64,000 nucleotides of DNA from positions 24,241 through 88,240 of the forward strand of contig PWZT01000054.1 of the NCBI GenBank assembly GCA_003567315.1, read 5' to 3'. Under the pieces are notes generated by a model. That model saw nothing but the letters and a program-made list of their open reading frames with translations. It made no database searches and had not been told where the DNA came from. Source of the stretch: Paracoccaceae bacterium. GTDB taxonomy: Bacteria; Pseudomonadota; Alphaproteobacteria; Rhodobacterales; Rhodobacteraceae. Below, in pieces: positions 53,016 to 62,118 of the stretch (position 1 is the stretch's first letter; every line of letters begins with the position of its first letter). The translations under genes and the position numbers were made by a program.

Positions 53016-53447
53016 ATGGACGATACCGATCAGTACCTGATTGCCGAGCTGCGCCGCGACGGGCGGGCCTCCGTCCAGGCCCTCGCTGCACGGCTGGGGG
53101 TGAGCCGCGCGACCGTGCGCGCGCGTCTGGCGCGGTTGCAGGCGCAGGGCGAGATACTGGGCTTTACAGTGCTCACGCGCGGCGATGTGGCCGACGCGCC
53201 CGTGCGCGGGCTGATGATGATCGGCATCGAGGGGCGCGGCACCGAGCGGATCCGCGCGCGGCTTTCGGGACTGCCGCAGGTGACGGCGGTACATTCGACC
53301 AATGGCCGCTGGGATCTGATCGTGGAACTGTCCGCGCAATCGCTGGCCGAGCTTGACACGGTTCTGACCCAGATCCGCGCCTTTGAGGGGATCACGGCAT
53401 CCGAGACCAACCTGCTTCTGGCCACTCGCCGCCCGCGGTCGCGCTAA
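53016..53447 (+). CDS. Lrp/AsnC family transcriptional regulator
   Basis: A 143-residue regulator. The N-terminal helix-turn-helix is YLIAELRRDGRASVQALAARLGVSRATVRARLARLQAQGEI. The C-terminal RAM effector domain has VRGLMMIGIEG and VTAVHSTNGRWDLIVEL. It is divergent from the arginase gene, so local control of arginine breakdown is likely. Its true start is the ATG at 53016; an open frame extends far upstream across the antisense of arginase but is not coding. Confidence 0.93.
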   Translation: MDDTDQYLIAELRRDGRASVQALAARLGVSRATVRARLARLQAQGEILGFTVLTRGDVADAPVRGLMMIGIEGRGTERIRARLSGLPQVTAVHSTNGRWDLIVELSAQSLAELDTVLTQIRAFEGITASETNLLLATRRPRSR

Positions 53448-53516
53448 TACGCCGCGCGATCAGGGTGGGGCGTTGATGCGTGACCGTCGGGGTGGCTTGT
53501 GACGCTCAAAGGGGGG

Positions 53517-53610
53517 GCGCGCCTGACGGCGCGCTGCCTTCGGCGAGAGTATTTTGGGCAAGATGAAGGCGAGGGGCAGGGAGGTATCGGCTGGCGCAGG
53601 CTGATCGGGT
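53517..53610 (+). repeat. Copy B of the dispersed extragenic repeat
   Basis: Begins with a perfect hairpin, GCGCGCC-TGAC-GGCGCGC, then GCCTTCGGC (a TTCG-loop mini-hairpin) and the core GAGTATTTTGGGCAAGATGA. Similarity to the copy at 60317 continues through TATCGGC and ATCGGG. It lies in the short gap between the regulator and the convergent glycerate kinase gene. Confidence 0.75.
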
Positions 53611-53620
53611 CTGGAGCAAC

Positions 53621-54844
53621 TCAGCCAGAGGGCTCAAGCGACAGGATTTGCAGATCGGCCACATTGGTCCCCGTCGCCCCGGTGATCAGCAGATCGCCCG
53701 CAAGCTGCAACGCGCGGTAGCTGTCGTTATTCGCAAGCAATGCCGCAGGATCGCCGCCCGCTGCGCGAATGCGCGCCACGCTCTCGCCATCGACAATCGC
53801 GCCCGCCGCATCGGTCGGCCCGTCGCGGCCATCCGTCCCGCCCGAGAGAAAGCGCCAACCCGTCCGCCCCTCCAGCGCCATTGCCACGCGCAAGGCGAGT
53901 TCCTGATTGCGCCCGCCGCGCCCATCGCCGCATAAGGTAACGGTCGTCTCGCCGCCATAGAGCATCAGCGGTGTGCCTGCCTCGACCGCGCGCAGGATCA
54001 CCTGCGCGGCCTCCTCCACATCCCCAATCAGCGGATGCGCCGCAATCTCGGCCTGGGGCATCTCGCGCGCCATCGCTTCCAGCGATTGCCGATTCGACCC
54101 GATCAGCCGGTTATCGGCCCCGCGCGCTGGCAGATCTTCCTCCGCGCGCAGAAGGGCTCTCTGCGCGCCCTCGGGCAGCCGCGTCCACATGCCGGAGGCG
54201 CGCAGCATCTCGACCACATGCGGGCGCGGCGCGATAGGGGCCACGGTCGGGCCCGACGCGATCGCGCGCAGATCATCGCCGATCACATCCGACAGTATGA
54301 GCGCCGTAACCCGGGCCGGATAGGCGGCCTGCAACAGCCCCCCGCCCTTGAGCCGCGACAGATGCTGGCGGACCGCGTTCATCGCCACGATATCCATGCC
54401 GCCTGCGAGCAGGATGCGGTTGACCTCGGCCTTCTCGGCAAGGCTCAAGCCTTCCACTGGCGCGGGCAGAAGCGCCGAGCCCCCGCCCGAGACCAGCACC
54501 AGCACATGATCCTGCGCGCCTGCTTCCGCCAAAGCCTCCTCGACCAGCGCGGCCGCGCGCAGGCCGTTCTCATCGGGCACAGGGTGGCCCGCCGCAATGA
54601 TTTCGGCCCCCGCAACAGGCGCCGCATTCTCGTAATTCGTGACCACCAGCGCGCGCGCGGGCGCAGGCACCATATCCAGCGCGGCCTCTGCCATCGCACA
54701 GGCCGCCTTGCCGAGCGCGATCACGAACAGCCGCCCATCGAAAGCGACCGGCATCTCGCGCAAGCTTTCGCGCACGGCGGCGCGCGGCTCGGCAGCCGCG
54801 ATGCCTGTCTTGAAAAGCGTCATCATTTCATCACGGGTCAGCAT
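53621..54844 (-). CDS. Glycerate 2-kinase / hydroxypyruvate reductase-type (DUF4147-MOFRL)
   Basis: A 407-residue protein of the GckA/TtuD family. The N-terminal DUF4147 part includes VIALGKAACAMAEAALDM, ALVVTNYENAAP and LVLVSGGGSALLPAP. The C-terminal MOFRL domain has LMLYGGETTVTLCGDGRGGRNQELALRVAM and FLSGGTDGRDGPTDAAGA. The family makes 2-phosphoglycerate from glycerate; older names call it hydroxypyruvate reductase. The ATG at 54844 follows GGAGGAGG; open frame further upstream is not coding. It is divergent from fabG. Confidence 0.92.
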   Translation of the reverse strand: MLTRDEMMTLFKTGIAAAEPRAAVRESLREMPVAFDGRLFVIALGKAACAMAEAALDMVPAPARALVVTNYENAAPVAGAEIIAAGHPVPDENGLRAAALVEEALAEAGAQDHVLVLVSGGGSALLPAPVEGLSLAEKAEVNRILLAGGMDIVAMNAVRQHLSRLKGGGLLQAAYPARVTALILSDVIGDDLRAIASGPTVAPIAPRPHVVEMLRASGMWTRLPEGAQRALLRAEEDLPARGADNRLIGSNRQSLEAMAREMPQAEIAAHPLIGDVEEAAQVILRAVEAGTPLMLYGGETTVTLCGDGRGGRNQELALRVAMALEGRTGWRFLSGGTDGRDGPTDAAGAIVDGESVARIRAAGGDPAALLANNDSYRALQLAGDLLITGATGTNVADLQILSLEPSG

Positions 54845-54967
54845 CGGCGCGTCCTCCTCCAGATGCCTGTTTTCCCTCAAGCTCTGCCGCAGACAAGCCA
54901 CAACTTCGTCATGGCGCAGCGCGCGCGTGATTGTTATAGAGCGCGCCAAACTGGGAAAGGGAGTGGC

Positions 54968-55705
54968 ATGTTTGATCTGACAGGAAAATCCGCATTGGTC
55001 ACAGGTGCCTCGGGCGGTATCGGGGCCGCGATTGCGCGCAGCTTGCATGGCGCAGGCGCCACGGTCGCGCTCTCGGGCACGCGCGAGACCCCCTTGCAGG
55101 CCCTCGCCGAAGAGCTTGGCGCGCGCGCCCATGTCCTGCCCTGCAACCTGTCCGACCCGGAGGCCGTCGAGACCCTGCCCAAGGCTGCCAGCCAAGCGAT
55201 GGGCAGTCTCGATATTCTGGTCAACAATGCCGGGATCACCCGCGACAATCTGATGATGCGCATGTCCGATGAACAATGGCAGCAGGTGCTCGATGTGAAT
55301 CTGACGGCCAGCATGCGGCTCATGCGCGGCGCGCTGCGCGGCATGATGAAGGCGCGCTGGGGGCGGATCGTGAGTGTCTCGTCAGTGGTGGGCACGATCG
55401 GCAATCCGGGGCAGGCGAATTATGTCGCTGCCAAAGCCGGGCTGGTGGGGCTGTCGAAATCGCTCGCGCAGGAGGTCGCCACGCGCGGGATCACGGTCAA
55501 TTGCGTGGCCCCGGGTTTCATCGAAACACCCATGACCGAGTCCCTGACCGAGGCGCAGCAGCAGACCATCAACGCGCGCATCCCCGCAGGCCGGATGGGC
55601 ACGCCCGAGGAAATCGCCGCCGGGGTGCTCTATCTCGCCAGCCGTGAAGCAGCCTATGTCACCGGCGCTGTGCTGCATATCAATGGCGGCATGGCCATGA
55701 TCTGA
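54968..55705 (+). CDS. fabG: 3-oxoacyl-[acyl-carrier-protein] reductase
   Basis: A 245-residue short-chain dehydrogenase for the first reduction of fatty acid elongation. The NADPH motif is LVTGASGGIGAAIAR. NNAGITRDNLMMRMSDEQWQQV is the FabG-specific block. The catalytic S-Y-K are in VSSVVGTIGNPGQANYVAAKAG, and GFIETPMTESL follows. The start is ATG 54968 after GGGAG. acpP lies 180 bases downstream. Confidence 0.95.
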   Translation: MFDLTGKSALVTGASGGIGAAIARSLHGAGATVALSGTRETPLQALAEELGARAHVLPCNLSDPEAVETLPKAASQAMGSLDILVNNAGITRDNLMMRMSDEQWQQVLDVNLTASMRLMRGALRGMMKARWGRIVSVSSVVGTIGNPGQANYVAAKAGLVGLSKSLAQEVATRGITVNCVAPGFIETPMTESLTEAQQQTINARIPAGRMGTPEEIAAGVLYLASREAAYVTGAVLHINGGMAMI

Positions 55706-55720
55706 GCCGCGCGAAATCAT

Positions 55721-55748
55721 TTGAGGCAGCGGGGCGATATGCTATAGG
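55721..55748 (+). promoter_or_regulatory. Candidate sigma-70-type promoter for acpP
   Basis: TTGAGG, a 16-base spacer and TATAGG lie about 140 bases before the acpP start. This fits a housekeeping promoter and a separate strong acpP transcript with a long 5' leader. It is a weak motif match only. Confidence 0.35.
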
Positions 55749-55885
55749 GCATCTGCAGCGCGCCGCGTGGGAGAGGGTTGACCCGTAGCGGCAATGGCCT
55801 TAAGGGGCGCGCAAGACCACGCCGCGACCGGTTGTGGACGAGGGAATTCAAATGCCGCGCGGCGGCAAAACCTGAGGGGAAGAAC

Positions 55886-56119
55886 ATGAGCGATATCGCG
55901 GATCGTGTGAAGAAGATTGTGGTCGAGCATCTGGGCGTTGATGAGAGCAAGATCACCGATGGTGCGTCTTTCATCGATGATCTGGGGGCAGACAGCCTCG
56001 ACACGGTCGAACTGGTCATGGCGTTCGAGGAAGAATTCGGCATCGAGATCCCGGATGACGCCGCCGAGAATATTCAGACATTCGGCGACGCCGTAAAATT
56101 TATCTCGGAAGCCAGCTAA
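55886..56119 (+). CDS. acpP: Acyl carrier protein
   Basis: A 77-residue acidic carrier protein for fatty acid synthesis. The phosphopantetheine serine is in [23 protein letters not shown], flanked by [15 protein letters not shown] and the C-terminal helix [16 protein letters not shown]. The start follows GAGGGGAAGAAC. A strong terminator closes the unit. fabF, the usual next gene, is not found here. Confidence 0.97.
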   Translation: MSDIADRVKKIVVEHLGVDESKITDGASFIDDLGADSLDTVELVMAFEEEFGIEIPDDAAENIQTFGDAVKFISEAS

Positions 56120-56141
56120 GCCTTTCGCGATCAATTTGCGC

Positions 56142-56176
56142 AAAACGCCACCTGCCTCGCAGGTGGCGTTTTTCGT
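56142..56176 (+). terminator. Rho-independent terminator of acpP
   Basis: AAAACGCCACCTGC (56142-56155) pairs with GCAGGTGGCGTTTT (56159-56172), a 14-base stem with a 3-base loop, and TTTC follows. It is the most convincing terminator in the window, 22 bases after the acpP stop. Because the stem ends in A and T runs it may also work on the other strand. Confidence 0.9.
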
Positions 56177-56269
56177 TGCGCGCAGCATCGTGATCATGGG
56201 CAGGCGGGCTCTTGGCGCAGGCCCGCGCGTGGCGTAAGACAGGAGCCCGGCAGCAAGAAGGACAGGCAC

Positions 56270-58567
56270 GTGCTCGACCAGACCCAGCGCATCATAAACG
56301 CAATCGCCAGCGAGATCTCCGCCCGTCCGGCGCAGGTCGCAAGCGCGATCGATCTGCTTGATGGCGGCGCGACCGTGCCCTTCATCGCGCGCTATCGCAA
56401 GGAGGTCACGGGCGGGCTGGATGACACGCAATTGCGCACACTCTCCGACCGGCTGGGCTACCTGCGCGAGATGGAGGCGCGGCGCAAGGTGATCCTCGAG
56501 TCGATGCGCGCACAGGACAAGCTTACCGAAACACTCGCCCGCGACATCGCGCATGCCGAGACCAAGGCCGCGCTGGAAGACATTTATCTGCCCTACAAGC
56601 CCAAGCGCCGCACCAAGGCTATGATCGCGCGCGAGCGTGGGCTCGAGCCGCTGCTGCGCGCGATTCTCGACAATCGCAATGCTGCACCCGAGGCGCTGGC
56701 GGAAGCCTATCTCTCCGAGGATGTGCCCGACGCGAAAGCCGCGCTGGAAGGCGCGCGCGATATCTTGACCGAGGAACTGAGCGAGAATGCGGCGCTCTTG
56801 GGCAAGCTGCGCGCCTATCTGCGCGAAAACGCCCGTATCTCTGCGCGGGTGCTGCCGGGCAGGGAAGCGGCGGGCGCGAAATTCTCGGATTATTTCGACC
56901 ATCAGGAGGCATGGGCGAAGATCCCGTCACACCGGGCGCTCGCGATTCTGCGCGCAGCGAAGGAAGAGATCGTCACCATCGATATCGGCCCCGACCCCGA
57001 AGAGGGCCTGCCGCGCGTCCACGCGATGATCGCGGCCACCATCGGGATCACGGGCGACGCGCCCGGGGATGCATGGCTGCGCAAGGCGGCGGATTGGACA
57101 TGGCGCGTCAAGCTCAGCCTTGCGATGTATGCCGATCTGATGGCCGAGCTGCGCCAGCGCGCGCATGAGGATGCGATTGCGGTTTTCGCGCGCAACCTCA
57201 AGGATTTGCTGCTCGCGGCCCCTGCTGGCGCGCGTCCAACCATCGGGCTCGACCCGGGCATCCGCACCGGGGTGAAACTCGCCGTGGTCGATGCGACCGG
57301 CAAACTGCTCGCCACCGACACGCTCTACCCGTTCCAGCCGCGCAAGGATCTGCGCGGCGCACAGGCGCGGCTCCTTGAGTTGATCGCCGCCCATAAGGTC
57401 GAGTTGATCGCCATCGGAAATGGTACTGCGAGCCGCGAGACGCAGGCGATGGTGGCCGAGGCGCTGAAGCTGCTGCCCTCTGGAACCGCGCGGCCGACCA
57501 GCGTGATCGTGTCCGAGGCCGGGGCTTCGGTCTATTCGGCCTCCGAGCTTGCCGCGCGCGAATTTCCCGATCTCGATGTGTCGCTGCGCGGCGCGGTCTC
57601 CATCGCGCGGCGCTTGCAGGATCCGCTGGCAGAGTTGGTGAAGATCACGCCGCAATCCATCGGTGTGGGCCAGTATCAGCATGATGTGGACCAGCGTCGC
57701 CTCGGCCTCGCGCTCGATGCCGTGGTCGAGGATGCGGTGAATGCGGTGGGCGTGGATCTCAACATCGCCTCCGCCCCGCTTCTGGCGCGCGTGGCCGGGC
57801 TGGGGCCGTCGCTTGCGCAAGCCATCGTCGCCCATCGCGACGCGCAAGGCGCGTTCCCCAGCCGCAAGGCGCTTCTGAAAGTGTCAGGGCTCGGGTCGAA
57901 AGCCTTTCAGCAATGCGCGGGCTTTCTGCGACTGCGCGAGAGTGCAGAGCCGCTTGATGCGACCGCCGTGCACCCGGAAGCTTACGATGTCGCGCGCCGG
58001 ATCGTGGCGGCCTGCGGGCGCGATATCCGCGCGATCATGGGCGCGCCCGAGGCGCTGAAAGGCCTGCGCGCGCAGGATTTCGTGACGGAAGAATTCGGCC
58101 TGCCAACCGTGCGCGACATTTTTGCGGAGTTGGAAAAACCGGGCCGCGACCCGCGCCCGAGTTTCGTGACGGCAAGTTTCGCCGATGGCGTCGAAGAGAT
58201 CGGCGATCTGCGCGCGGGCATGCTGCTTGAGGGCACTGTTACCAATGTCGCGGCGTTTGGGGCGTTTGTGGATATCGGCGTGCATCAGGACGGGCTGGTA
58301 CATGTCAGCCAGCTTGCCGACCGGTTTGTGAAGGACCCGCATGAGGTGGTGAAAGCAGGCGATGTGGTGAAAGTGCGCGTGACAGAATTGGATGTCGCGC
58401 GCAAACGCATCGGATTTAGCATGCGCAAGGATGGCGCGGCCCCTGCGCCGCGTGACGGGCAAAAGGGCAGGGCAGCGAAGGGCGCGAAACCCCAGCCGGC
58501 GCGCAAGCCGCGCGGGGATCAGGGGGCGTTGGGGGCCGCGCTCCAGCAGGCGCTGCGCAAGGGGTAA
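56270..58567 (+). CDS. tex: Tex family S1 RNA-binding transcription accessory protein
   Basis: A 765-residue Tex protein. The N-terminal helical part includes VPFIARYRKEVTGGLDDTQLRTL and YLPYKPKRRTKAMIARERGLEPLL. A YqgF-like RNase H fold follows (IGLDPGIRTGVKLAVVD). The helix-hairpin-helix block is VGVDLNIASAPLLARVAGLG with FPSRKALLKVSGLGSKAFQQCAGFLR. The S1 domain is near residue 650 (LEGTVTNVAAFGAFVDIGV). The C-terminal 40 residues are basic. The start is GTG at 56270, with AAGGA ten bases upstream. It stands alone after the acpP terminator. Confidence 0.95.
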   Translation: MLDQTQRIINAIASEISARPAQVASAIDLLDGGATVPFIARYRKEVTGGLDDTQLRTLSDRLGYLREMEARRKVILESMRAQDKLTETLARDIAHAETKAALEDIYLPYKPKRRTKAMIARERGLEPLLRAILDNRNAAPEALAEAYLSEDVPDAKAALEGARDILTEELSENAALLGKLRAYLRENARISARVLPGREAAGAKFSDYFDHQEAWAKIPSHRALAILRAAKEEIVTIDIGPDPEEGLPRVHAMIAATIGITGDAPGDAWLRKAADWTWRVKLSLAMYADLMAELRQRAHEDAIAVFARNLKDLLLAAPAGARPTIGLDPGIRTGVKLAVVDATGKLLATDTLYPFQPRKDLRGAQARLLELIAAHKVELIAIGNGTASRETQAMVAEALKLLPSGTARPTSVIVSEAGASVYSASELAAREFPDLDVSLRGAVSIARRLQDPLAELVKITPQSIGVGQYQHDVDQRRLGLALDAVVEDAVNAVGVDLNIASAPLLARVAGLGPSLAQAIVAHRDAQGAFPSRKALLKVSGLGSKAFQQCAGFLRLRESAEPLDATAVHPEAYDVARRIVAACGRDIRAIMGAPEALKGLRAQDFVTEEFGLPTVRDIFAELEKPGRDPRPSFVTASFADGVEEIGDLRAGMLLEGTVTNVAAFGAFVDIGVHQDGLVHVSQLADRFVKDPHEVVKAGDVVKVRVTELDVARKRIGFSMRKDGAAPAPRDGQKGRAAKGAKPQPARKPRGDQGALGAALQQALRKG

Positions 58568-58652
58568 GCGGCAAAAGCGCCCGTCCGCCGCACCCACCCG
58601 CCCGCCCTTGCACGCCGGACGGGCGCTGCCTGTGCCTGTGGCACAGGCGGGA

Positions 58653-60035
58653 TCAACCGCGCGGGACGATCTGCCCCCAGAGGTCGTATTCACCCGCCTC
58701 ATCCACCTCGACCGTCACGATATCGCCTGCGTTCAGACCGTCCGTGTCCGCATCGATGAAAAGATTGCCGTCGATTTCGGGCGCATCGGCCTTGGTGCGG
58801 CAGGTGGCGACGCCCTCCGCGTCGATCTCATCGACGATCACCTCCAGCCGCTGCCCGAGTTTTGCGGCCAGTTTCGCCTCCGAGATCGCCTGCGCTTTTT
58901 CCATGAACCGCGCCCAGCGTTCGGCCTTGATCTCATCAGGCACATGATCCGGCAGCGCATTCGAGCGCGCGCCTTGCACATTCTCGTACTGAAAACACCC
59001 CACCCGGTCGAGCTGCGCCTCATCGAGCCAGTCGAGCAGATGTTCGAATTCAGCCTCCGTTTCGCCCGGATAGCCCACGATGAAGGTCGAGCGCAGGGTG
59101 ATCTCGGGGCAGATGCTGCGCCATTCGGCAATCCGGTCGAGCGTTTTTTCACCCGCCGCAGGCCGCGCCATGCGCTTGAGCGTGTCGGGGTGGGAGTGCT
59201 GGAACGGGATGTCGAGATAGGGCAGCACCCGCCCCTCCGCCATCAGCGGGATCAGCTCGCGTACATGCGGGTAGGGGTAGATGTAATGCAGCCGCACCCA
59301 GGCCCCGAGACTGCCAAGATCGCGGGCAAGATCGGTGATATGCGCGCGATGGCCGCGCGCTTCGGCATGTTTCAGATCGACGCCATAGGCAGAGGTGTCC
59401 TGCGAAATCACCAGAAGCTCGCGCACGCCCGCTTCAACGAGCCGCTCCGCCTCGCGCATCACGGCATGGGCAGGGCGCGAGACCAGCCGCCCGCGCATGT
59501 CGGGGATGATGCAGAAGCGGCATTTGTGGTTACAGCCCTCGGAGATCTTGAGGTAACTGTAATGGCGCGGCGTGAGGCTCACCGATTGCGCAGGCATCAG
59601 GTCGATGAACGGATCCGGCGAGGGGGGCACGGCAGCATGCACTGCATCGAGCACCTGCTCATATTGATGCGGCCCGGTGACGGCGAGCACCTTGGGATGC
59701 GCGCCAGTGATATAGTCGGGCTCAGCCCCCAGACAGCCGGTCACGATCACCCGGCCGTTTTCATTCAGCGCCTCGCCGATCGCCTCGAGGCTCTCGGCCT
59801 TGGCGCTGTCGAGAAAGCCGCAGGTGTTCACGATCACTGCATCCGCGCCTGCATAATCGGGCGAGATGCCATAGCCCTCCGCCCTGAGCCGCGTGAGGAT
59901 CCGCTCGCTATCGACCAGCGCCTTGGGACAGCCGAGCGAGACCATGCCGATGGTCGGCTGGCCGGGGCGGGGCGCGTCGCGCATCATGGCACGGGGGGCG
60001 AGATCGGGGCGGAGGTCGGGCGGGTTCTGCGTCAT
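58653..60035 (-). CDS. rimO: Ribosomal protein S12 methylthiotransferase RimO
   Basis: A 460-residue radical-SAM enzyme that methylthiolates an aspartate of ribosomal protein S12. The auxiliary cluster cysteines are in [24 protein letters not shown] and [10 protein letters not shown]. The radical-SAM cluster is [20 protein letters not shown]. The C-terminal TRAM domain ends [13 protein letters not shown]. No strong ribosome binding site decides between ATG 60035 and upstream starts at 60044 or 60092; the family N-terminus favours 60035. Confidence 0.94.
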   Translation of the reverse strand: MTQNPPDLRPDLAPRAMMRDAPRPGQPTIGMVSLGCPKALVDSERILTRLRAEGYGISPDYAGADAVIVNTCGFLDSAKAESLEAIGEALNENGRVIVTGCLGAEPDYITGAHPKVLAVTGPHQYEQVLDAVHAAVPPSPDPFIDLMPAQSVSLTPRHYSYLKISEGCNHKCRFCIIPDMRGRLVSRPAHAVMREAERLVEAGVRELLVISQDTSAYGVDLKHAEARGHRAHITDLARDLGSLGAWVRLHYIYPYPHVRELIPLMAEGRVLPYLDIPFQHSHPDTLKRMARPAAGEKTLDRIAEWRSICPEITLRSTFIVGYPGETEAEFEHLLDWLDEAQLDRVGCFQYENVQGARSNALPDHVPDEIKAERWARFMEKAQAISEAKLAAKLGQRLEVIVDEIDAEGVATCRTKADAPEIDGNLFIDADTDGLNAGDIVTVEVDEAGEYDLWGQIVPRG

Positions 60036-61077
60036 GGGCGGCATATACTGCAGCCGGTCCGAGGCGAAAAGCCCCTCGCGGGGGTGCAGCATGGATTATC
60101 CGCTGTCAGTCGTCATGCGGCGCGGTGCTGTCACCCGATTTTTTTGCCGCGCGTTCGCGTGGCAGGGTCTTGCGTTGGGGGGTGCGACGCCGGGGCGGTC
60201 GCTCCGGCGTCGGGATATTCGCGGAGCATGGCTGGAGGGCTTCTCGACGGCTTGCGGTTATCACGCGTCGGCGGGGCTGCGCTTTCCGGAGTGCGCATGC
60301 CTTGTCTTGGGGTGAAGCGCGCCTGACGGCGCGCGGCCTTCGGCGCGCGTATTTTGGGCAAGATGAAGCCAAGGCGCGGGGCCTTATCGGCGGGCGCTGG
60401 CTCATCGGGGACAGGTCGAGGGTGTGGACCGTGAGAGTGGTGCAGACATCTCCGCCGGCGTTGCCTGCCTTCGGGGCCATGATGCGGGGAGACACTGTCA
60501 TCCTGCACGGCGCGTCAGGTGAGGTCAGCCGCTTTTCCTTTCGGGCCTCGTGGCCTTTTACGCGAGGATGCGGCCGCCCGCGCGGCCCCCACGCTCTGCG
60601 CCGATATCCGTGCTGGCTGGCTTTGCTTCGTGACAAGCCTCTCGTGCCGCCATGCAGTATGCCAGCCGCATATCGCGCGGCTCATGGTCGGAGCGCGTGG
60701 TTATCCGTTCGGGGCGTATCGCGACCCTCGAGGGGCACAAGGCATTGCCATTGCACCATCGTCAGTCTGTGCTCTCCAAGGACGGCGCGGATAGCGGGTC
60801 TGTGCGGGGGAGTCCCGCTCAGAACTGTTCAAGCCGCGCCGCGAGGATGACACGCGCGCCCTATGCGTCGCACGGACCGGACCCGCGCTTTTCCAGTATC
60901 GGTGTTCCGGATGGCAACTGTCGCCGTGATCGTAGCGCCAAGACGGACACTCCAGTACGTCGCTGCAAGGCGCGTCCGCCTGCACTGCGGCGCACTACGA
61001 TATAAGCAGAGCGGTTGCCCCCAGTGCCGATATGCGTGCGCGTGTTCGCGCAGGCCAGCGCGCATATCCGGCCGCCC
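60036..61077. other. About 1 kb gene-poor region
   Basis: Between the ends of rimO's 5' side and imuA's 3' side no conserved gene is recognised. Open frames exist on both strands (such as 60125-60850 plus), but their products are Arg/Ser/Pro-rich with no family motif, as expected from GC-rich non-coding DNA. It contains repeat copy C at 60317-60410. No imuB or dnaE2 remnant could be made out. Confidence 0.55.
60317..60410 (+). repeat. Copy C of the dispersed extragenic repeat
   Basis: Starts with the same GCGCGCC-TGAC-GGCGCGC hairpin as copy B, then GGCCTTCGGC and the core GTATTTTGGGCAAGATGAAG, with similarity lasting to CATCGGGG. Orientation matches copy B and is opposite to copy A. Confidence 0.75.
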
Positions 61078-61680
61078 TCACGCCACGGCCAATGCGCGGC
61101 CGCCGAGATCAGCGTCGATATGCCAGGCCGCGCGCGGAGCCATGCGCGCGCGTAGCCGCTCCAGCCGCCATGCGGGCGTGACGCTCCCGTCCTGCGCAGC
61201 GCAGGGGGTCAGGTGCCAGCGGCTTTCCACCCCCGGCGTGCCGCCCTGCTCGGGCGTGAGCACGCAGCCCCAGAGCGCGCCCGATGCGGCCCCGCTGCGG
61301 CGGCGGGCAAGCCCGGTGCCCGCGGCCAGATGCAAGCGGCGCAGCGGGGTCAGGGCCGGGGGGCTCGCAAGCTCCACCACCACCAGCGCGACCGCGCCCG
61401 AGCGCAGCGCCTCTTCCGCGCAGCCCAGCGCCTCGGCTTCGCGCGCGGGCGTGAGGGTGATCAGCCCCTCGGGGCTGGTCCAGTCGCGCAAGGCCTGCGG
61501 ATGCAGATGCTCCGCACTCCAGCCGGGGCGGATCCAGATCACGGGCGCGCCAACCGACAGCCTGCCCATGACCCAGGTTGCCAGCACCCGCCGCGCCGGG
61601 CCGCAGAATTCATGCATCCGGCCGGGTGCGAGGGTCAGGATATCTCCCAGCGGGTCAGGATCGCGCGCAAATGTTCTCAT
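61078..61680 (-). CDS. imuA: ImuA-like SOS translesion-synthesis accessory protein
   Basis: A 200-residue RecA-fold-like protein of the ImuA/COG4544 group. DILTLAPGRMHEFCGPARRVLATWVMG, APVIWIRPGWSAEHLHPQAL and a C-terminal PAWRLERLRARMAPRAAWHIDADL are as remembered for rhodobacteral ImuA. ImuA normally works with ImuB and the polymerase DnaE2 in damage-induced mutagenesis. Neither partner gene follows here. A perfect LexA box overlaps the start codon, which supports both the start and SOS control. Confidence 0.8.
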   Translation of the reverse strand: MRTFARDPDPLGDILTLAPGRMHEFCGPARRVLATWVMGRLSVGAPVIWIRPGWSAEHLHPQALRDWTSPEGLITLTPAREAEALGCAEEALRSGAVALVVVELASPPALTPLRRLHLAAGTGLARRRSGAASGALWGCVLTPEQGGTPGVESRWHLTPCAAQDGSVTPAWRLERLRARMAPRAAWHIDADLGGRALAVA

Positions 61681-61687
61681 AATGTTC
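61673..61687 (-). promoter_or_regulatory. LexA (SOS) box at the imuA start
   Basis: GTTC at 61673-61676 and 61684-61687 are separated by exactly seven bases, the direct-repeat GTTC-N7-GTTC form of the alphaproteobacterial LexA operator. It covers the ATG of imuA, so LexA binding would block transcription start or elongation of a near-leaderless message. Confidence 0.85.
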
Positions 61688-61788
61688 TAATCTAGCAAAT
61701 CCAATGCCGCACGCAACCCTGTTCACGCAGCAGATGCAGCGGCATAGTGCCACTGCCAAGACATACGCTCAAACACAGGAGATTGCCC

Positions 61789-62049
61789 ATGCTGCCCCGC
61801 GCCATGCTCGCCATTGCCTTCATCGCCATCGCTGCCTGCACCCCGCGCGAGAGCGCAGAGCCGACATGCCCTGCGCCGCAGATGCAGGATTTGATCGGAG
61901 AGCCCCTTGCAGCCATCTCCTTCGACGATCTGCACGCGCCGCATCGCATCATCGGCCCCGACATGGCCGTGACCATGGACTGGAACCCCGACCGGCTGAA
62001 TATCGAGCATGACGCGGGCGAGATCATCACCCGCATCCATTGCGGCTGA
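61789..62049 (+). CDS. I78 family peptidase inhibitor-like lipoprotein
   Basis: An 86-residue protein with a lipoprotein signal (MLAIAFIAIAACTPRES, cysteine at about residue 16). The mature part matches inhibitor family I78: LIGEPLAAISFDD, HRIIGPDMAVTMDWNPDRLNIE and a terminal RIHCG. Two mature cysteines may form a disulfide. It probably guards the envelope against serine proteases. The ATG at 61789 follows AGGAG by eight bases. It is divergent from imuA. Confidence 0.88.
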   Translation: MLPRAMLAIAFIAIAACTPRESAEPTCPAPQMQDLIGEPLAAISFDDLHAPHRIIGPDMAVTMDWNPDRLNIEHDAGEIITRIHCG

Positions 62050-62118
62050 AATCGAGCCTTTCCCCGCGCGCAAAACCCGTTAGATTGCGCAGCGCGAGGC
62101 AAACTGGCGAGGATGCAG

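Noticed and set aside
60125..60850. A 241-codon plus-strand frame in the gap after rimO
   Set aside because: The product is Arg/Ser-rich without motifs and the frame runs straight through the dispersed repeat copy at 60317-60410. It is best read as non-coding GC-rich DNA.
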